Shown piece by piece: positions 34,913-47,816 of a stretch of 64,000 nucleotides of DNA. Source of the DNA: Owenia fusiformis (taxonomy: Eukaryota > Annelida > Polychaeta > Sabellida > Oweniidae); assembly GCA_903813345.2 (NCBI GenBank), contig CAIIXF020000011.1:13127754-13191753 (forward strand). The letters run 5' to 3'. Position numbers and translations under genes: made by a program. The notes beneath the pieces are model-generated. The model made no database searches. It saw nothing but the letters and a program-made list of their open reading frames with translations, and was not told the DNA's origin. The first letter of the stretch is position 1. The number at the start of each line of letters is the position of its first letter.

Positions 34913-37535
34913 TTACTGAACAAGCGGAGGAGGGAATGCAAGAAATTTCCTTTTATTGATTCTAGTAAATAGCTCATGGCCTTTCACCCCTTCCGGCTCA
35001 AGATTTACATCATCAAATCAACTAACTGCCTTAACAGAAGTATCTCTGTAGAAGTGAATTGTGGTCTATATATTTTTAGAACATGAATTAAAATTATTTT
35101 TTTGAATATTGAATTACCCCCCACCCCCAAGCCCAACATAATGAATAGTTTTATTCATTTTTTGATATGTAAAGCCAACATACATATTATCTCCAAATTG
35201 GCTCTACACTATAGCTACCCTTACCTGTGTGGTTGTAACATTCCTGTTGTTTCTTTAGTTGCACACACCTATTAGTACAGGCAGTAGCAATATGCTTTGT
35301 AGATACATACACTGCAAACAGCTGACCCAAATCATTGATCCACTTCGAAAGACCACAACCAGGGTAGAAATTGTTATGACCTGAAAGTACTTAAAAAAGA
35401 AAAAAAAAGTCAGCAATGATTTGACTTTTTTCCTTAAAAGAAACAAGTAAATATACCCATCTCACTGAAATGGCCATTTTTCAGATGTGAGTACATTTAC
35501 ATATAACTTTTAAGAGAATGCATGAACATGCAAAATGTCACCACTGGCCATTTGTTAAAGATGCACTTGGTTACAGTAAGCCGAACACTAATTGATTACT
35601 GCCATCAAGAAGTTTCGTCCACCCATCAGTTTGAGAATATAACATTATGTCAACACTTCTGTAGTGACATAAAAATCAAATCATTGCCCAGTAAGTACAG
35701 TTTACTAAAAAACTATGAACAAAAATCATATCATTACTGAATAAATTTTCAAATTGTTACTTTAAAAGCTAGCATTATAGTATTCAAATGATCAAGACCA
35801 AATTGATAGAGCTAGAACTATTTTGTTGGTAAGTTTCCAAAGTCTCAGAATGAAAATTACCAAACACATGCAAACAGAACCACTGTTCCTTGTGTTGCAG
35901 CCAAGAACCTGCTTTGCTGGAAATACAAAAAAGATGCTGTAGTACTTGTTAATATTACAATTTAAATATATTGCAAAAATTCAAATCAATTAGGAGGGAT
36001 GGAGTAAGGTACATGTATACATAGTAATACATCTTAACTAGGTAAAACATACTGCTTCCAGCACTGTATAGCTGATTCTTCTGGTGGGTGTATGATCCTG
36101 TGAAAAGAGAATTCATTTATTAGTAACTTCCGCATGCAACAGTAGTAGTTGTAGTTCAGGCAAGGAGCAGTCTTTAACCCTCTTCAAAACACCTGCAATG
36201 AGAAAATTATTTTACTGTCTACCTTAACTCCAAAGCATGCAAGGGATTATCATTTGCAAAAAAGTTGCCAAGTTGCCTTTATCAATCAGATTCTAGGTCG
36301 TAAATACCTAGATGGTTGATTGCTTATTGGACCAAAACATGGTCGCATTAACACTGACCTCAAAACAAGAAAAAAACAGTCAAATTGAAAAATTGATGAT
36401 GATTTAATGAAACTTAAGATCATCTACCAACTCGCACCAAAAAAGAGAATGGTATCCGAAAACTGAGACTAACATACGAAGGTATGTTAAATCTCAGGTG
36501 AAAATGAGTTTATAAAAAAAATATGAAGACAATATTTTCCAAATATAGCACACATTACTTCCATTTTGATAAAACCAGGTGGATTCCATTATTCTTTCAT
36601 GTCAGAACATAGAATCCGTTAGGAAGCTTTCAAGCCAACACACCTTAACAAAAGATCAAACATTGGGTGACCATCCCCCCGCTCATGCTGTATGCTGTCC
36701 AGAGAGATTAAGAAGAATAACAAGAATGACATCCTCGGCCATGCATAATTAGGATACATCACATTAAAAAGATGAAATACAAGACCATACCACTGTCAAT
36801 TCCCAATAGTATCTTTACTGTAACACTGATAAGCAATGTCTACCTACCTAAAGAGTACAAGGTAACATGTATCAACCCCAAGGCCATTCCGTACAGATCC
36901 AAGTGAACTCTTGCTGCGTCCTCACGAGATCTCTGGATCACACTATATCCGTCATAGCTAACTACTAACATTACAATACGAGCAAGTAAAAATGAGTGGA
37001 CCTTCACCAGAGCTCAACGATACCCCTCCAGAACGACCCAATGCATGCCGGCACCACAGCATGCATTGAAGAAAGAAAATTCAGAATACCTCCTCCTGGT
37101 GGGTGCAAGACCCACCATTTTGACTCGCAAGTAAAGAATGCTTTCACCAGCCATCAGAATATAGGCAAAACAAAGAACCAAGCTCAACAATAAGAATCCA
37201 ACTTGGAAACTGTTGGTCGGGACTTACAAGGAATTGATACCTGAAACCCATGCATCTAGAGATTGATAGACACTGATCATCAGAATCACGGTGGAGGTAC
37301 TACGAGGAACATCAAACAGTATGACCAAGTAAACCAGAGCTCTCAATGCAATGGATCAGAATGACCCATGCTCAACGATGCCATTCTTAGATATTCCTCA
37401 AAATCAATCGGGACAACATAAAACATGAACAGGGGAAGGCCTCCCAACACTTGATCAAGTGTTAAGACATGTTTAGCCATCCAGCCTCCTAGCAGATTCC
37501 AGGTTCCTTCACTCCAGAATAATGGGTCGGCCAAC
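34913..37535. other. post-gap region, no gene recognised
   Basis: AT-rich, with only short open frames (for example 36996-37193 + and 37343-37552 -) that show no family motif and no splice context I trust. A palindrome CAATGCATGC...GCATGCATTG lies at 37040-37069. Could hold a non-coding RNA; nothing in the sequence supports that directly. Confidence 0.35.
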
Positions 37536-40500
37536 AAAATCCACCGGTTCAATCAAAATGGAAGGTGTCCCACTAACGAGAAAACCTGCCGCTCCTAAAC
37601 CATAGATGGAAAACATGTCTAGCTGGTAGATGACCCCATATGGAATACCTAAGATAATCTAACCAAATAACTAAGATAAATCAACAAGATTACTTAACTT
37701 AGGTGACAGGAACTTCGTGATAAGGCTCATCTTAAAGGGAGTGGAGTCTAGGGGGCGACTCATTTTCCAATGCATGGTTGCTCTTCTTCCAGTTGGTTGC
37801 TCTTCTTCCAGTTGGTTGCTCTTCTTCCAGTTGGTTGCTCTTCTTCCAGTTGGTTGCTCTTCTTCCACTTGGTTGCTCTTCTTCCACTTGGTTGCTCTTC
37901 TTCCAGTTGGTTGCTCTTCTTCCAGTTGGTTGCTCTTCTTCCAGTTGGTTGCTCTTCTTCCAGTTGGTTGCTCTTCTTCCAGTTGGTTGCTCTCCTTTCA
38001 GTTGGTTGCTCTCCTTCCAGTTGGTTGCTCTTCTTCCAGTTGGTTGCTCTTCTTCCAGTTGGTTGCTCTTCTTCCAGTTGGTTGCTCTTCTTCCAGTTGG
38101 TTGTTCTTATTCCAGTGGGTTGTTCATCTTCCAGTGGGTTGTTCATCTTCCAGTGGGTTGTTCATCTTCCAGTTGTTTGTTCATCTTCCAGTGGGTTGTT
38201 CATCTTCCAGTGAGTTGCTCAGCTTCCAGTGAGTTGCTCATCTTCCAGTTGGTTGCTCATCTTCCAGCGGGTGAATTATCTTCCAGCGGTTGAATAATCT
38301 TTCAGTGGGTGGATCATCATCTAGCAGTTGGATCATCTTCAAGGTTGCCATCTTCCACCAGATAGATCATCTTCAACTGGGAACTTGGCTTTCCAATGGG
38401 GGACTTGTCTTGCAGTGTGTGGCTTCCAGTGCGTGGCTCAGGTACTAGTGGGCTGATCACCTCCAAGCTAAAGGTAAATCTGGAAGAAATATTGTACATT
38501 AGGAAATAAAAATACTGTACTTACTTGAACCCCACATCCTAGAGATAATCTTCCATCCCGGGCAATGCTTCTTCAGTAACACACAGATATCACCAGAATA
38601 ACAATATCCTATGTAGAAACAGGCGTTGCAGGCAGATGGTGCATATTGAAGTTACTCTCATAAACTTGTAGGAAAGGACAGAAACTTATCTTCAGGGGAA
38701 GAGGAGTGCATCTGAAAGTAAATACAAAATAGAAAAAGTTAGGCAATGGTTTCAATTTTCAATTTTTTCAAAAAATCCACCGGTTCAATCAAAATGGAAG
38801 GTATCCCACTACGGATAAGAGCCTGCCGCTCCTTAAGCATAGATGGAAGACCTGTCTAGCTGGTAGATGACCCCACATGGAGTAACTAAGATAACTTAAC
38901 CAAATAACTAAGATAACTCAACAAGATCACCTTACTTAGATGACAGGAACTTCGTGATAAGGCTCATCTTTAAGGGAGTGGAGTCTAGGGGGCAACTTAT
39001 TTTCCAGTGGGTTGTTCATCTTCCAGTGGGTTGCTCATCTTCCAGAGAGTTGCTCATCTTCCAGTGGGTTGCTCATCTTCCAGTGGGTGTATTTTCTTCC
39101 AGTTGTTTGCTCATCTTTCAGCTGGTTGCTCTTCTTCCACTTGGTTGCTCTTCTTCCAGTTGGTTGCTCTTCTTCCAGTTGGTTGCCATTCTTCCAGTTG
39201 GTTGCTCTTCTTCCAGTTGGTTGCTCTTCTTCCAGTTGGTTGCTCTTCTTCCAGTTGGTTGCTTTTCTTCTAGTTGGTTGCTCTCCTTTCAGTTGGTTGC
39301 TCTTCTTCCAGTTGGTTGCTCTTCTTCCTGTTGGTTGCTCTTCTTCCAGTTGGTTGCTCTTCTTCCAGTTTGTTGTTCTTATTCCAGTGGGTTGTTCATC
39401 TTCCAGTGGGTTGTTCATCTTCCAGTGGGTTGTTCATCTTCCAGTCGTTTGTTCATCTTCCAGTGGGTTGTTCATCTTCCAGTGAGTTGTTCATCTTCCA
39501 GTGAGTTGCTCATCTTCCAGTGGGTTGCTCATCTTCCAGCGGGTGAATTATCTTCCAGTGGTTGAATAATCTTTCAGTGGATGGATCATCATCTAGCAGT
39601 TGGATCATCTTCAAGGTTGCCATCTTCCACCAGATAGATCATCTTCAACTGGGAACTTGGCTTTCCAATGGGGGACTTGTCTTGCAGTGTGTGGCTTCCA
39701 GTGTGTGGCTCAGGTACTAGTGGGCTGATCATCTTTAAGAGAGTGGAGTCTAGGAGGCGACTCATTTTCCAGTGCATGGCTTATCTTTCAGGGGATTGCT
39801 CATTTTCCAGCGGGTGGCTCATCTCTCAGCGGGTGGATCATCTTCCAGCAGGTTGCTCAATTGCCAGCAGGTGGATCATCTTCCAGTGGAATGTTCATCT
39901 TGCAGTGGGTTGTTCATCTTCCAGTTGGTTGCTCTTCTTCCAGTTGGTTGCTCTTCTTCCAGTTGGTTGCTCTTCAAGTATGTTGTTCTTATTCCAGTGG
40001 GTTGTTCATCTTCCAGTGGGTTGTTCATCTTCCAGTGGGTTGTTCATCTTCCAGTCATTTGTTGTTCATCTTCCAGTGAGTTGCTCATCTTCCAGTGAGT
40101 TGCTCATCTTCCAGTGGGTTGCTCATCTTCCAGCGGGTGAATTATCTTCCAGCGGTTGAATAATCTTTCAGTGGGTGGATCATCATCTAGCAGTTTGATC
40201 ATCTTCAAGGTTGCAATCTTCCAGTTGGTTGCTCTTCTTCCAGTTGGTTGCTCTTCAAGTATGTTGTTCTTATTCCAGTGGGTCGTTCATCTTCCAGTGG
40301 GTTGTTCATCTTCCAGTGGGTTGTTCATCTTCCAGTCATTTGTTGTTCATCTTCCAGTGAGTTGCTCATCTTCCAGTGAGTTGCTCATCTTCCAGTGGGT
40401 TGCTCATCTTCCAGCGGGTGAATTATCTTCCAGCGGTTGAATAATCTTTCAGTGGGTGGATCATCATCTAGCAGTTTGATCATCTTCAAGGTTGCAATCT

Positions 40501-40900
40501 TCCACCAGATAGATCATCTTCAACTGGGAACTTGGCTTTCCAATGGGGGACTTGTCTTGCAGTGTGTGGCTTCCGATCCAGTGTGTGTCTGAGGTACTAG
40601 TGGGGTGATCACCTCCAAGCTAAAGGTAAATCTGGAAGAAATATTGTACATTAGGAAATAAAAATACTGTACTTACTTGAACCCCACATCCTAGAGATAA
40701 TCTTCCATCCCGGGCAATGCTTCTTCAGTAACACACAGATATCACCAGAATAATATCCTATGTAGAAAGAGGCGTTGCAGTCAGATGGTGCATATTGAAG
40801 TTACTCTCATAAACCCCTAGGAAAGGACAGAAACTTATCTTCAGGGGAAGAGGAGTGCATCTGAAAGTACATACAAAATAGGAAAAGTTCAGCAATGGTT
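37536..40900. repeat. duplicated block built on a 19-bp minisatellite
   Basis: Core unit TTGGTTGCTCTTCTTCCAG, with variants CAGTGGGTTGTTCATCTTC. Arrays lie at about 37765-38290, 39000-39560, 39770-40190 and 40220-40450. Unique flanks are also repeated: the AAAATCCACCGGTTCAATC segment at 37536 and 38774 (spacing about 1.24 kb), GGGAGTGGAGTCTAGG at about 37738, 38975 and 39740, and GATCACCTCCAAGCTAAAGG at about 38455 and 40606. Every frame of the array is open on both strands. Confidence 0.92.
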
Positions 40901-40959
40901 TCAATTTTCAATTTTTCAACAAGGCTTCCGTGATCAAGACACTTCCCTAACAGGGGGAG

Positions 40960-41335
40960 GAGGGAATGCAAATCTCCAGTGAGATCATCTTTCAGCAGTT
41001 TCATCATCTTCCACCAGGAGGATCATCTTCCAGCGAATGGATCATCTTCCAGCGAATGGGTCATCTTTCAGAGAGCAGCTTGTCTTCAGATAAGTGGCTT
41101 GACTTTCAGCAGATGGCTCGTGATCCGGTAGATGGCCCATATTCCAGTACCCGGCTAATATTCTAGTGGGTGCCTCATCTTCCAGTGGATGGCTCGTCTT
41201 CAAATGATTCTGCATCTTTATGATGGTGGCTCCTCTTCCAGGGGATGGATGATCTTCCAGACAGCATTTTCTGTTCCAGTTGGTTACATGGCTTCCAGTT
41301 TGTGGCTCAGATTCTATTGGGCTGATCAACCCCAT
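40960..41335. repeat. diverged outlier of the 19-bp minisatellite
   Basis: Loose units such as GGATCATCTTCCAGCGAATG and GGCTCGTGATCCGGTAGATG, about 19-21 bp each, more diverged than the main arrays. Ends with GGGCTGATCAACCCCATGC, a relic of the block end seen at 38450 and 40600. Confidence 0.65.
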
Positions 41336-41461
41336 GCTAAAGGTAAATCTGAAATACTGTAAATTTGGAAATAAAACTTCAGTACTTACTTGAACAGGAA
41401 GTAAGTACTTCTCTCATCCTAAACAAAGCTAATGCAGTTGCACAAGGACAGCACCAGAATA

Positions 41462-42622
41462 ACTAGACAACAGCAACGCCAAGGCATAGAAAATCCCATT
41501 GAACAGCCATGGCTGGCATATATACAAAGAAAGTATACAGCAAAAAAGGCAGCCATTTTTCAAAATGGCAACCTTCTACCAAAAGTGTCATTAGACAGTG
41601 TGCCATGCTTATAGTATTCACATACCAAATATGAACAAAATCGCTCCACTACTTTTAAAGTTATAGTAAAATATGTTAAAATGGGGCCATTTTTCAAAAT
41701 GTCCACCTTGTACCAAAAGTGTCATTAGACAGTGTGCCATGCTTATAGTATTCACATACCAAATATGAACAAAATGGCTCCACTACTTTTCAAGTTATAG
41801 TAAAATACGTTAAAATGGCGGCCATTTTGAAAAATGGCCGAAAAATGGCCGACTTTTACCAAAAGTGTCATTAGACATTGTGCCATGCTTATAGTATTCA
41901 CATACCAAATAAAAACAAAATTGATCTACTACTTTTTGAGTTATAGTTAAATAAGTTAAAATAGTGGCTATTTTTCAAAATGGCCACCTTCTATCAAAAG
42001 TGTCAGTAGACAGTGTCATGCTTATACATATCTCGTATATTGTCTTGTTGTATTCACATACCAAAGATGAACAAAATTGCTCCACTACTTTTCGAGTTAT
42101 AGTAAAATATGTTAAAATGGTGGCCATTTTTCAAAATGGCCACCTTCTACCAAAAGTTTCATTGGACAGTGCCATGCTTAGAGTATTCACATACTGAAAT
42201 ATGAACAAAATCGCTCCAATATTTTTCGAGTAACCGCAAAAATCATAAAATAACGAGTAAAGGCTGCCATTTTTTTAGATGGCTGCCATGTGCTTCTTTG
42301 ATATCTACATTTCTAGCTTAATTAATGTCCTATATAATTTTTTTACATTTAAAACATATTGCTATTACAGTTTTACATATTGCATCTAAATTACAGTAAA
42401 ATCGGCACTAAAATGGCCACCATTTTTAAATCAGTGGCCATTTTGAAAATTGGATTTCGAGCAGAACTTCTACCCCCATAGGGTATATGTGTACAAAATA
42501 TCAACAAAATCAGGCCAACGATATTTGAGTTATTGCTTGGACGGACGGATGGACGGACCTGCGTACGGACAGACAGAGGCGTTCCCTATATCCCTCCGAA
42601 CTTCATTCGATGGGATAATAAG
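41462..42622. mobile_element. element with satellite-like interior, copy 1
   Basis: Starts CAACAGCAACGCCAAGGC...AATCCCATTGAAC and ends CCCTCCGAACTTCATTCGATGGGATAAT with a GGACGGACGG tract before it. Interior: about five units of roughly 135-155 bp, each with AAAAGTGTCATTAGACAGTG, TATTCACATACCAAA and ATGGCCACC. No coding sequence. Same termini at 44535-45456 and, inverted, at 20-786. Confidence 0.75.
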
Positions 42623-43436
42623 TTGTCAAATAAGCTAGCTAAGCAAACACATCAAATTGTCACATAATATGTGCCCTTGACTGTTGTGAATTATTATAAT
42701 GGTCATGTGAATTGAGTGATCTCAAACATACCCTAAACATGATGATTGTTATGCTTCATTAGAAGTGACAGTTAGAACCTATGACTGTTTTGCCAAATAT
42801 CCCGAGGAAAATTGATTTTGTCCCTTTAGTTCATTTTTAACATATTCAGACCACAAACAGGATGCAATTTTGTTGATATAGATCATGTATAGTCTGACCA
42901 AAGGATCTTACAAACTTAACATAACCTTTTATCAGTATGAATTTTATTTTTTCAGAAGATCTCTGCATCTAATTGCATTCTCTTATGCACTAATTTCTGA
43001 TCATTTTGAGTCTCAGACTCTGGTATCACATCATGAAGCATTAAAGCATCCCTTATGTCATCACACTATCAGTTTTTTTAATAGTTAAGGCACTTAACAA
43101 CAAGTTATTCAAGTTAACATTTTAATGTGTTTGGTAATTTATGAGAGTTTATTATGTGTGTTAAGCCCAGGGTGCATGTTCTGAATTTTTCTGCATTCCT
43201 CAAATCTTCATTTCGCGGTTCGCTCATGAATCGAGAAGGTACGAAAATATGTACTTAAAAAGCCCCAAAAAAGGACGAGATTTGATTGGTTGATATTTTC
43301 TGATGATGCATTTCGCGAAGCTATTTGCGTAACCTGAAAGTACTGAGCCAAACTGATTACGCAGTTTTGTTTTTACACCTGGACACTAAATAAAACAGTA
43401 CCATCGGCTGTATTGTTCTTTTTCACTACTAAAGTC
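42623..43436. other. no feature recognised
   Basis: AT-rich, short frames only, no repeats seen. Confidence 0.3.
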
Positions 43437-43823
43437 CATTTCACTGCTTCATTGCGTCAGTAGAACGGCAAAAATAAGAAATTGGGAGACCATTGTGCAA
43501 TAATATATGGAAAAGTATATTCATAATGTACATGAATGACATTTGTAAATTTCAGATTTTTTAGTTTTTTGTGCAATAAGCCTGTGCCGTCTTGTAATTT
43601 GAAGAATTTCAGCCATGTTAATCTTATTGAAAATAACATGGCAGAGAAGCATCCAAATATAAGAGGCCACATACTTTATAAGCCAAACTAGAAGCAATCC
43701 AAGATATACTAATGTAATTCATGTACAATAGAAATACATGTATAGTTTTCCATATATTATTGCAAAATGATATTTTGATTTCTTATTTTTTAGCTTTTAC
43801 TGACGCAGTTAAACAGTGAAATT
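43437..43823. mobile_element. foldback family A, copy 1
   Basis: TTTCACTGCTTCATTGCGTC on the left pairs with GACGCAGTTAAACAGTGAAA on the right. Next inside, TGCAATAATATATGGAAAA pairs with TTTTCCATATATTATTGCA. The centre reads, on the minus strand, GTGGCCTCTTATATTTGGAT, shared with the copy at 52.5-53.7 kb. Its 71-codon frame is a by-product of the arm sequence. Confidence 0.75.
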
Positions 43824-44534
43824 GACTCTATAACAGCCAGTATACTGGGTATAATCAATATAGGCTTGTATAATGATCAAAATTTACGCGGAAACGAGTC
43901 CTCTAGATTTGCCTTCGGACAATGCACCAATTGACCTAGATAATAGCGACATGTCTTCTTCAGTCAAAGTTTGTTGATTTTCAAAGAAACTCTTCAGTCA
44001 AAATTTGTTGATTTTCAAAGAAACTCTATAATGTAATTTGAAGATGAGTACTTTTATTCAATTGTTGCATTGATATTGCAGTTTGTAGTGCGGTTAGGAT
44101 GGAATGAAAGGGTGGGAAAGGGTGGAAAGTTGAACGTAATTATTTTTTCCAATATGGCGACAAGTCAACTGATCACATAACCTTCTCTATCGGAAAATAT
44201 ACCCTCTCTTCACACGTTGTTTTCACAACGATGTGAGTAAATAAAATGATAAAAATGTCTGCTATGTTAAGGATATGAAAAGACCAATTGTTTATGATAC
44301 TATTTTTGTCTATTTTGGATGGAGATTTGATAGGACATAGCGATTGAAAAATAGGTGTGTAAATCAACATGCTAAACCAATGAGGAAAAAACAAGGAAGT
44401 AGGAAATAGTTCCCCTGCGAATTGCATCATGGGTAATATTTTGTCCATATAAGGAAAAACTTCCGTGTATCCTTGATTGAAGAGCGAATCGTGAATGGGA
44501 GAATTGAGTCACATGTTATTTTTCAAATTTGAAC
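43824..44534. other. spacer with a 33-bp direct duplication
   Basis: The segment CTTCAGTCAAARTTTGTTGA... is present twice, at about 43957 and 43990, in direct tandem. Nothing else recognised. Confidence 0.5.
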
Positions 44535-45456
44535 CAGAACAACGGCAACGCCAAAGCGTAGTGAATCCCATCGAACAGAAATGGCTGGCATTTTTACAAA
44601 CGAAATTTATAGCAAATATCATAAAATAACACACATAAGAAAGGCCGCCATTTTCAAAATGGTTGCTCACTACCCAAGTTGTCATCAGAAGAAATAATAT
44701 GCTTTTTCTTTATAGTATTCACATACCAAATATGAACAAAATCGCTCCACTACTTTTCGAGTTATAGTAAGACACTTTAAAATGGTGGAAATTTTTCAAA
44801 ATGACCACCTTCTACCAAAAGTGTCATTAGACAGTGTGCCATGCTTATAGTATTCACATACCAAATATGAACAAAATCGCTCCATTACTTTTCAAGTTAC
44901 AGCAAAAATCGTAAAATAACGAGTAAAGGCCAAATAAAATACATTTAAATGGCGGGCATTTTTCAAAATGGCCACCTTCTACCAAAAGTGTCATTAGACA
45001 GTGAGCCATACTTATAGTATTCACATAACAAATATGAACAAAATCGCTCCACTACTTCTTGAATTACAGCAAAAACCGTAAAATAACGAGTAAAGGCAGC
45101 CATTTTTCAAGATGGCTGCCATGTGCTTCTTTAGTATCTATATTTCTAGCTTTATCAATGTCTTATATAATTTTTTTACATTTAAAACATATTGCTATTA
45201 CAGTTTTACATATTGCACCTAAATTACTGTAAAATCGGCACTAAAATGGCCACCATTTTTAAATCAGTGGCCATTTTGAAAATCGGATTTCGAGCAGAAC
45301 TTCTACCCCCATAGGGTATATGTGTACAAAATATGAACAAAATCGGGCCAACAGTATTTGAGTTCTTGCCCGGACGGACGGACGGGTGTACGTACGTACG
45401 GACGGACAGACGGAGGTGTTCCCTATATCCCTCCGAACTTCGTTCGATGGGATAAT
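44535..45456. mobile_element. element with satellite-like interior, copy 2
   Basis: Same left end (CAACGGCAACGCCAAAGC...AATCCCATCGAAC) and right end (CCCTCCGAACTTCGTTCGATGGGATAAT) as the copy at 41462-42622, with fewer interior units. The last 330 bp, including the GGACGGACGG tract, are nearly identical between the copies. Confidence 0.75.
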
Positions 45457-46620
45457 CACTTCTTCCCCACATTTTCTACATCTTCCAGTGACGTACAAAG
45501 AGTGCACTTACGTGCCTAGAAAAGACTGGTGAGAAGATTTTTTTGTAAAATGTATAAAAAACGAGAAAATTTTGTGAAAACATTTTCTGAAAATTTCCTG
45601 ATTTTTTCACTGGATTTCCTTGTTTTTTCTACATTTTATCAAAACATTCTTCTTCACATTCTTTTCTAGGTACATTAGTATACTCGTTGTGCAAAAGTGA
45701 GAGATGTAGACAATGTGTGGAAGGAATGATTCAAATTTGAAAAATAACATGTAACTCAGTTGAGGAATGCAGAAAAATTCCGAACATGCTAACATGACCT
45801 TAACATGACCATGAACATGACCTTAAGGTACAGGTGGAAAGTAACATTTTGGTAAAAATTGCTATACCAGCACATGTTATTTTCTGGTACAAAATAAGGT
45901 ATGAAGACAATTACTTTTATTTGCCCTGGGTGCCTTGATTTCCTGTTACTATGACAACCATTTCTAACTTAATATTTCTGTTAAACTAAATATTTTTTGC
46001 TGAATTAATGAGACATTCTATTCTGCACATTTTGTGAAAATGTCATAAGAATATATTGAAAAATAAAGAAATTAGAGAGATAGTAGAGAGATTTCGCACA
46101 TAAGTGAAAGTACAACTTATACGTATAGGTATAGTTTAAAGGGTCGTGTCGAACCATTATATTTACTAAAATCAATTTTAAATTGTACTTAATGGAACAT
46201 AACTATTCCCGATACAGAAAAGTTCCATCAACCAGAGACTGTGAATGCACTGTCATCTGCATGTGTAGATTATGCACATTATAATTAAATGCTTGCTTCC
46301 GTGTCCTAGTAGTTGTAGTGTATTCTAAACACGATCCTTTAAAGTGAGTCATGATCCTTTCAAGTGAGTCATTACATAAACAAGTTGATTATTTCAAAGT
46401 TTTCATGATCAGTAGATGATAAACGTATACAGTTGGATATACGTATAAAGCTTTACCTACATGTGTGTGGAACAATTGACCGCAAGCATTTTCTAAATTA
46501 ATCGGCTGAGTAGGAACAGTATCCAATCAAATACCTTAACCATCAATTTGAAACACCAATCAAACCAGTAGGTTCTAGCAATTCCTGGAAACGACCCATT
46601 CAGTAGCTCAACAAATGACA
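45457..46620. other. no gene recognised
   Basis: AT-rich with short inverted segments near 45590-45680 (the AACATTTTCTGAAAATTTCC area). No coding evidence. Confidence 0.3.
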
Positions 46621-46844
46621 TACAGGGTGTTTCATAACGAGCATCTCCAAAAAGTCAATTTGAGAAGAGATGGGTCTATATGTATGTACTATATATGAGC
46701 CTATTTTATTCTAGACAAACACATTTGGATCAACTAAACATGCTACAATTCAAGAAAGTACAAAAGGCATCCCTTTGACCTGTATTTATTACAGTCCGAG
46801 GAGATCTTTCCTGACGAAATACCCACATTATGAAACACCTTGTA
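46621..46844. mobile_element. mariner-like MITE, 220 bp
   Basis: CAGGGTGTTTCATAA (from 46623) is inverted as TTATGAAACACCTTG (to 46842), both flanked by TA. No coding content. Confidence 0.8.
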
Positions 46845-46968
46845 CGTCTTCTTATAAGTATACGTTATAAGTTGTATTTTACGTATGTGCGAAATCTCTC
46901 TATTATCATAGAATCTGTTTTTATTCATTACTATAATAATTTAGGTACATTCATGTCCTGTTTGCATA

Positions 46969-47389
46969 CAGTCTGTTACACTGCTTCAAAGCAACCAGTT
47001 GAACCTAAAAAAAAGATTATCATATTCTGCAATAGTATCTTGGAAAATATATTCATATTGCACACATATGACATATGTATATCTTGGATTGCTTGTGAAT
47101 TGGCTTATAAAGTTTGTACTATCCTTTTATATGTTGATGCTTCTCTGCCATGTCAATTCTGAAAAAATAACATGATGGATAGACCTCAAATTACAAGAGG
47201 GAATAAGCTTATTGCACTAACACTAAATAATCTGAAATATACAAATGTCATTTGTGTGCAGTATGAAATAATGTATGAATATGATTTTCCATATATTATT
47301 GCACAATAACTCAATACTCTTTAGATTTCTTATTTTTTAGATTCAACTTCAACTGGTTGCTTTGAAGTTGAAGCAGTGTAACAGACTGT
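46969..47389. mobile_element. foldback family A, copy 2
   Basis: ACAGTCTGTTACACTGCTTC (46969-46988) is the exact inverse of 47370-47389. Interior shares GATGCTTCTCTGCCATGT and TTCCATATATTATTGCACAA with the copies at 43.4 and 52.5 kb. Confidence 0.8.
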
Positions 47390-47816
47390 AACTGAAGATT
47401 TAGACCATCACACATGCGTATATTATGTACCTGAATATAACATTATAATATATACCTGAATATAACATTCTTTCCAATCGACTCCTTAGTCTGGTCTAAG
47501 TTATATCAAAATGTGTCTGAGTTCCAAGTCAAAACACATGTCCAGTAATTCCCACTCAATATTTTTCCTTGACCTAGGCTGTATTTTTGTAGCTAATTTT
47601 TAGGATTAAAATCTTGCCAAGGAAGCCAATTGACCTCTGAAAATATCATGCTTTCCAATCAACTCCTTTATTGTATCACAATGTGTCCTTCATTGCATCT
47701 GAGTAACCAATCAAAGAACATGTCTTCACATTCACTATTTTTCCTAGACTTGAAATATTAGCTACAACAAACCAACATTGACCTCTTACAGAGTTACAAA
47801 TAAGTATACCTTATAA

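Noticed and set aside
34326-34977. Frames of about 195-199 codons across the gap
   Set aside because: Made almost wholly of N.
37717-38293. Overlapping 128-171 codon frames in the 19-bp array
   Set aside because: All frames on both strands are open because of the repeat period. There is no splice context, no non-repetitive domain and no sign of selection, so not called as CDS.
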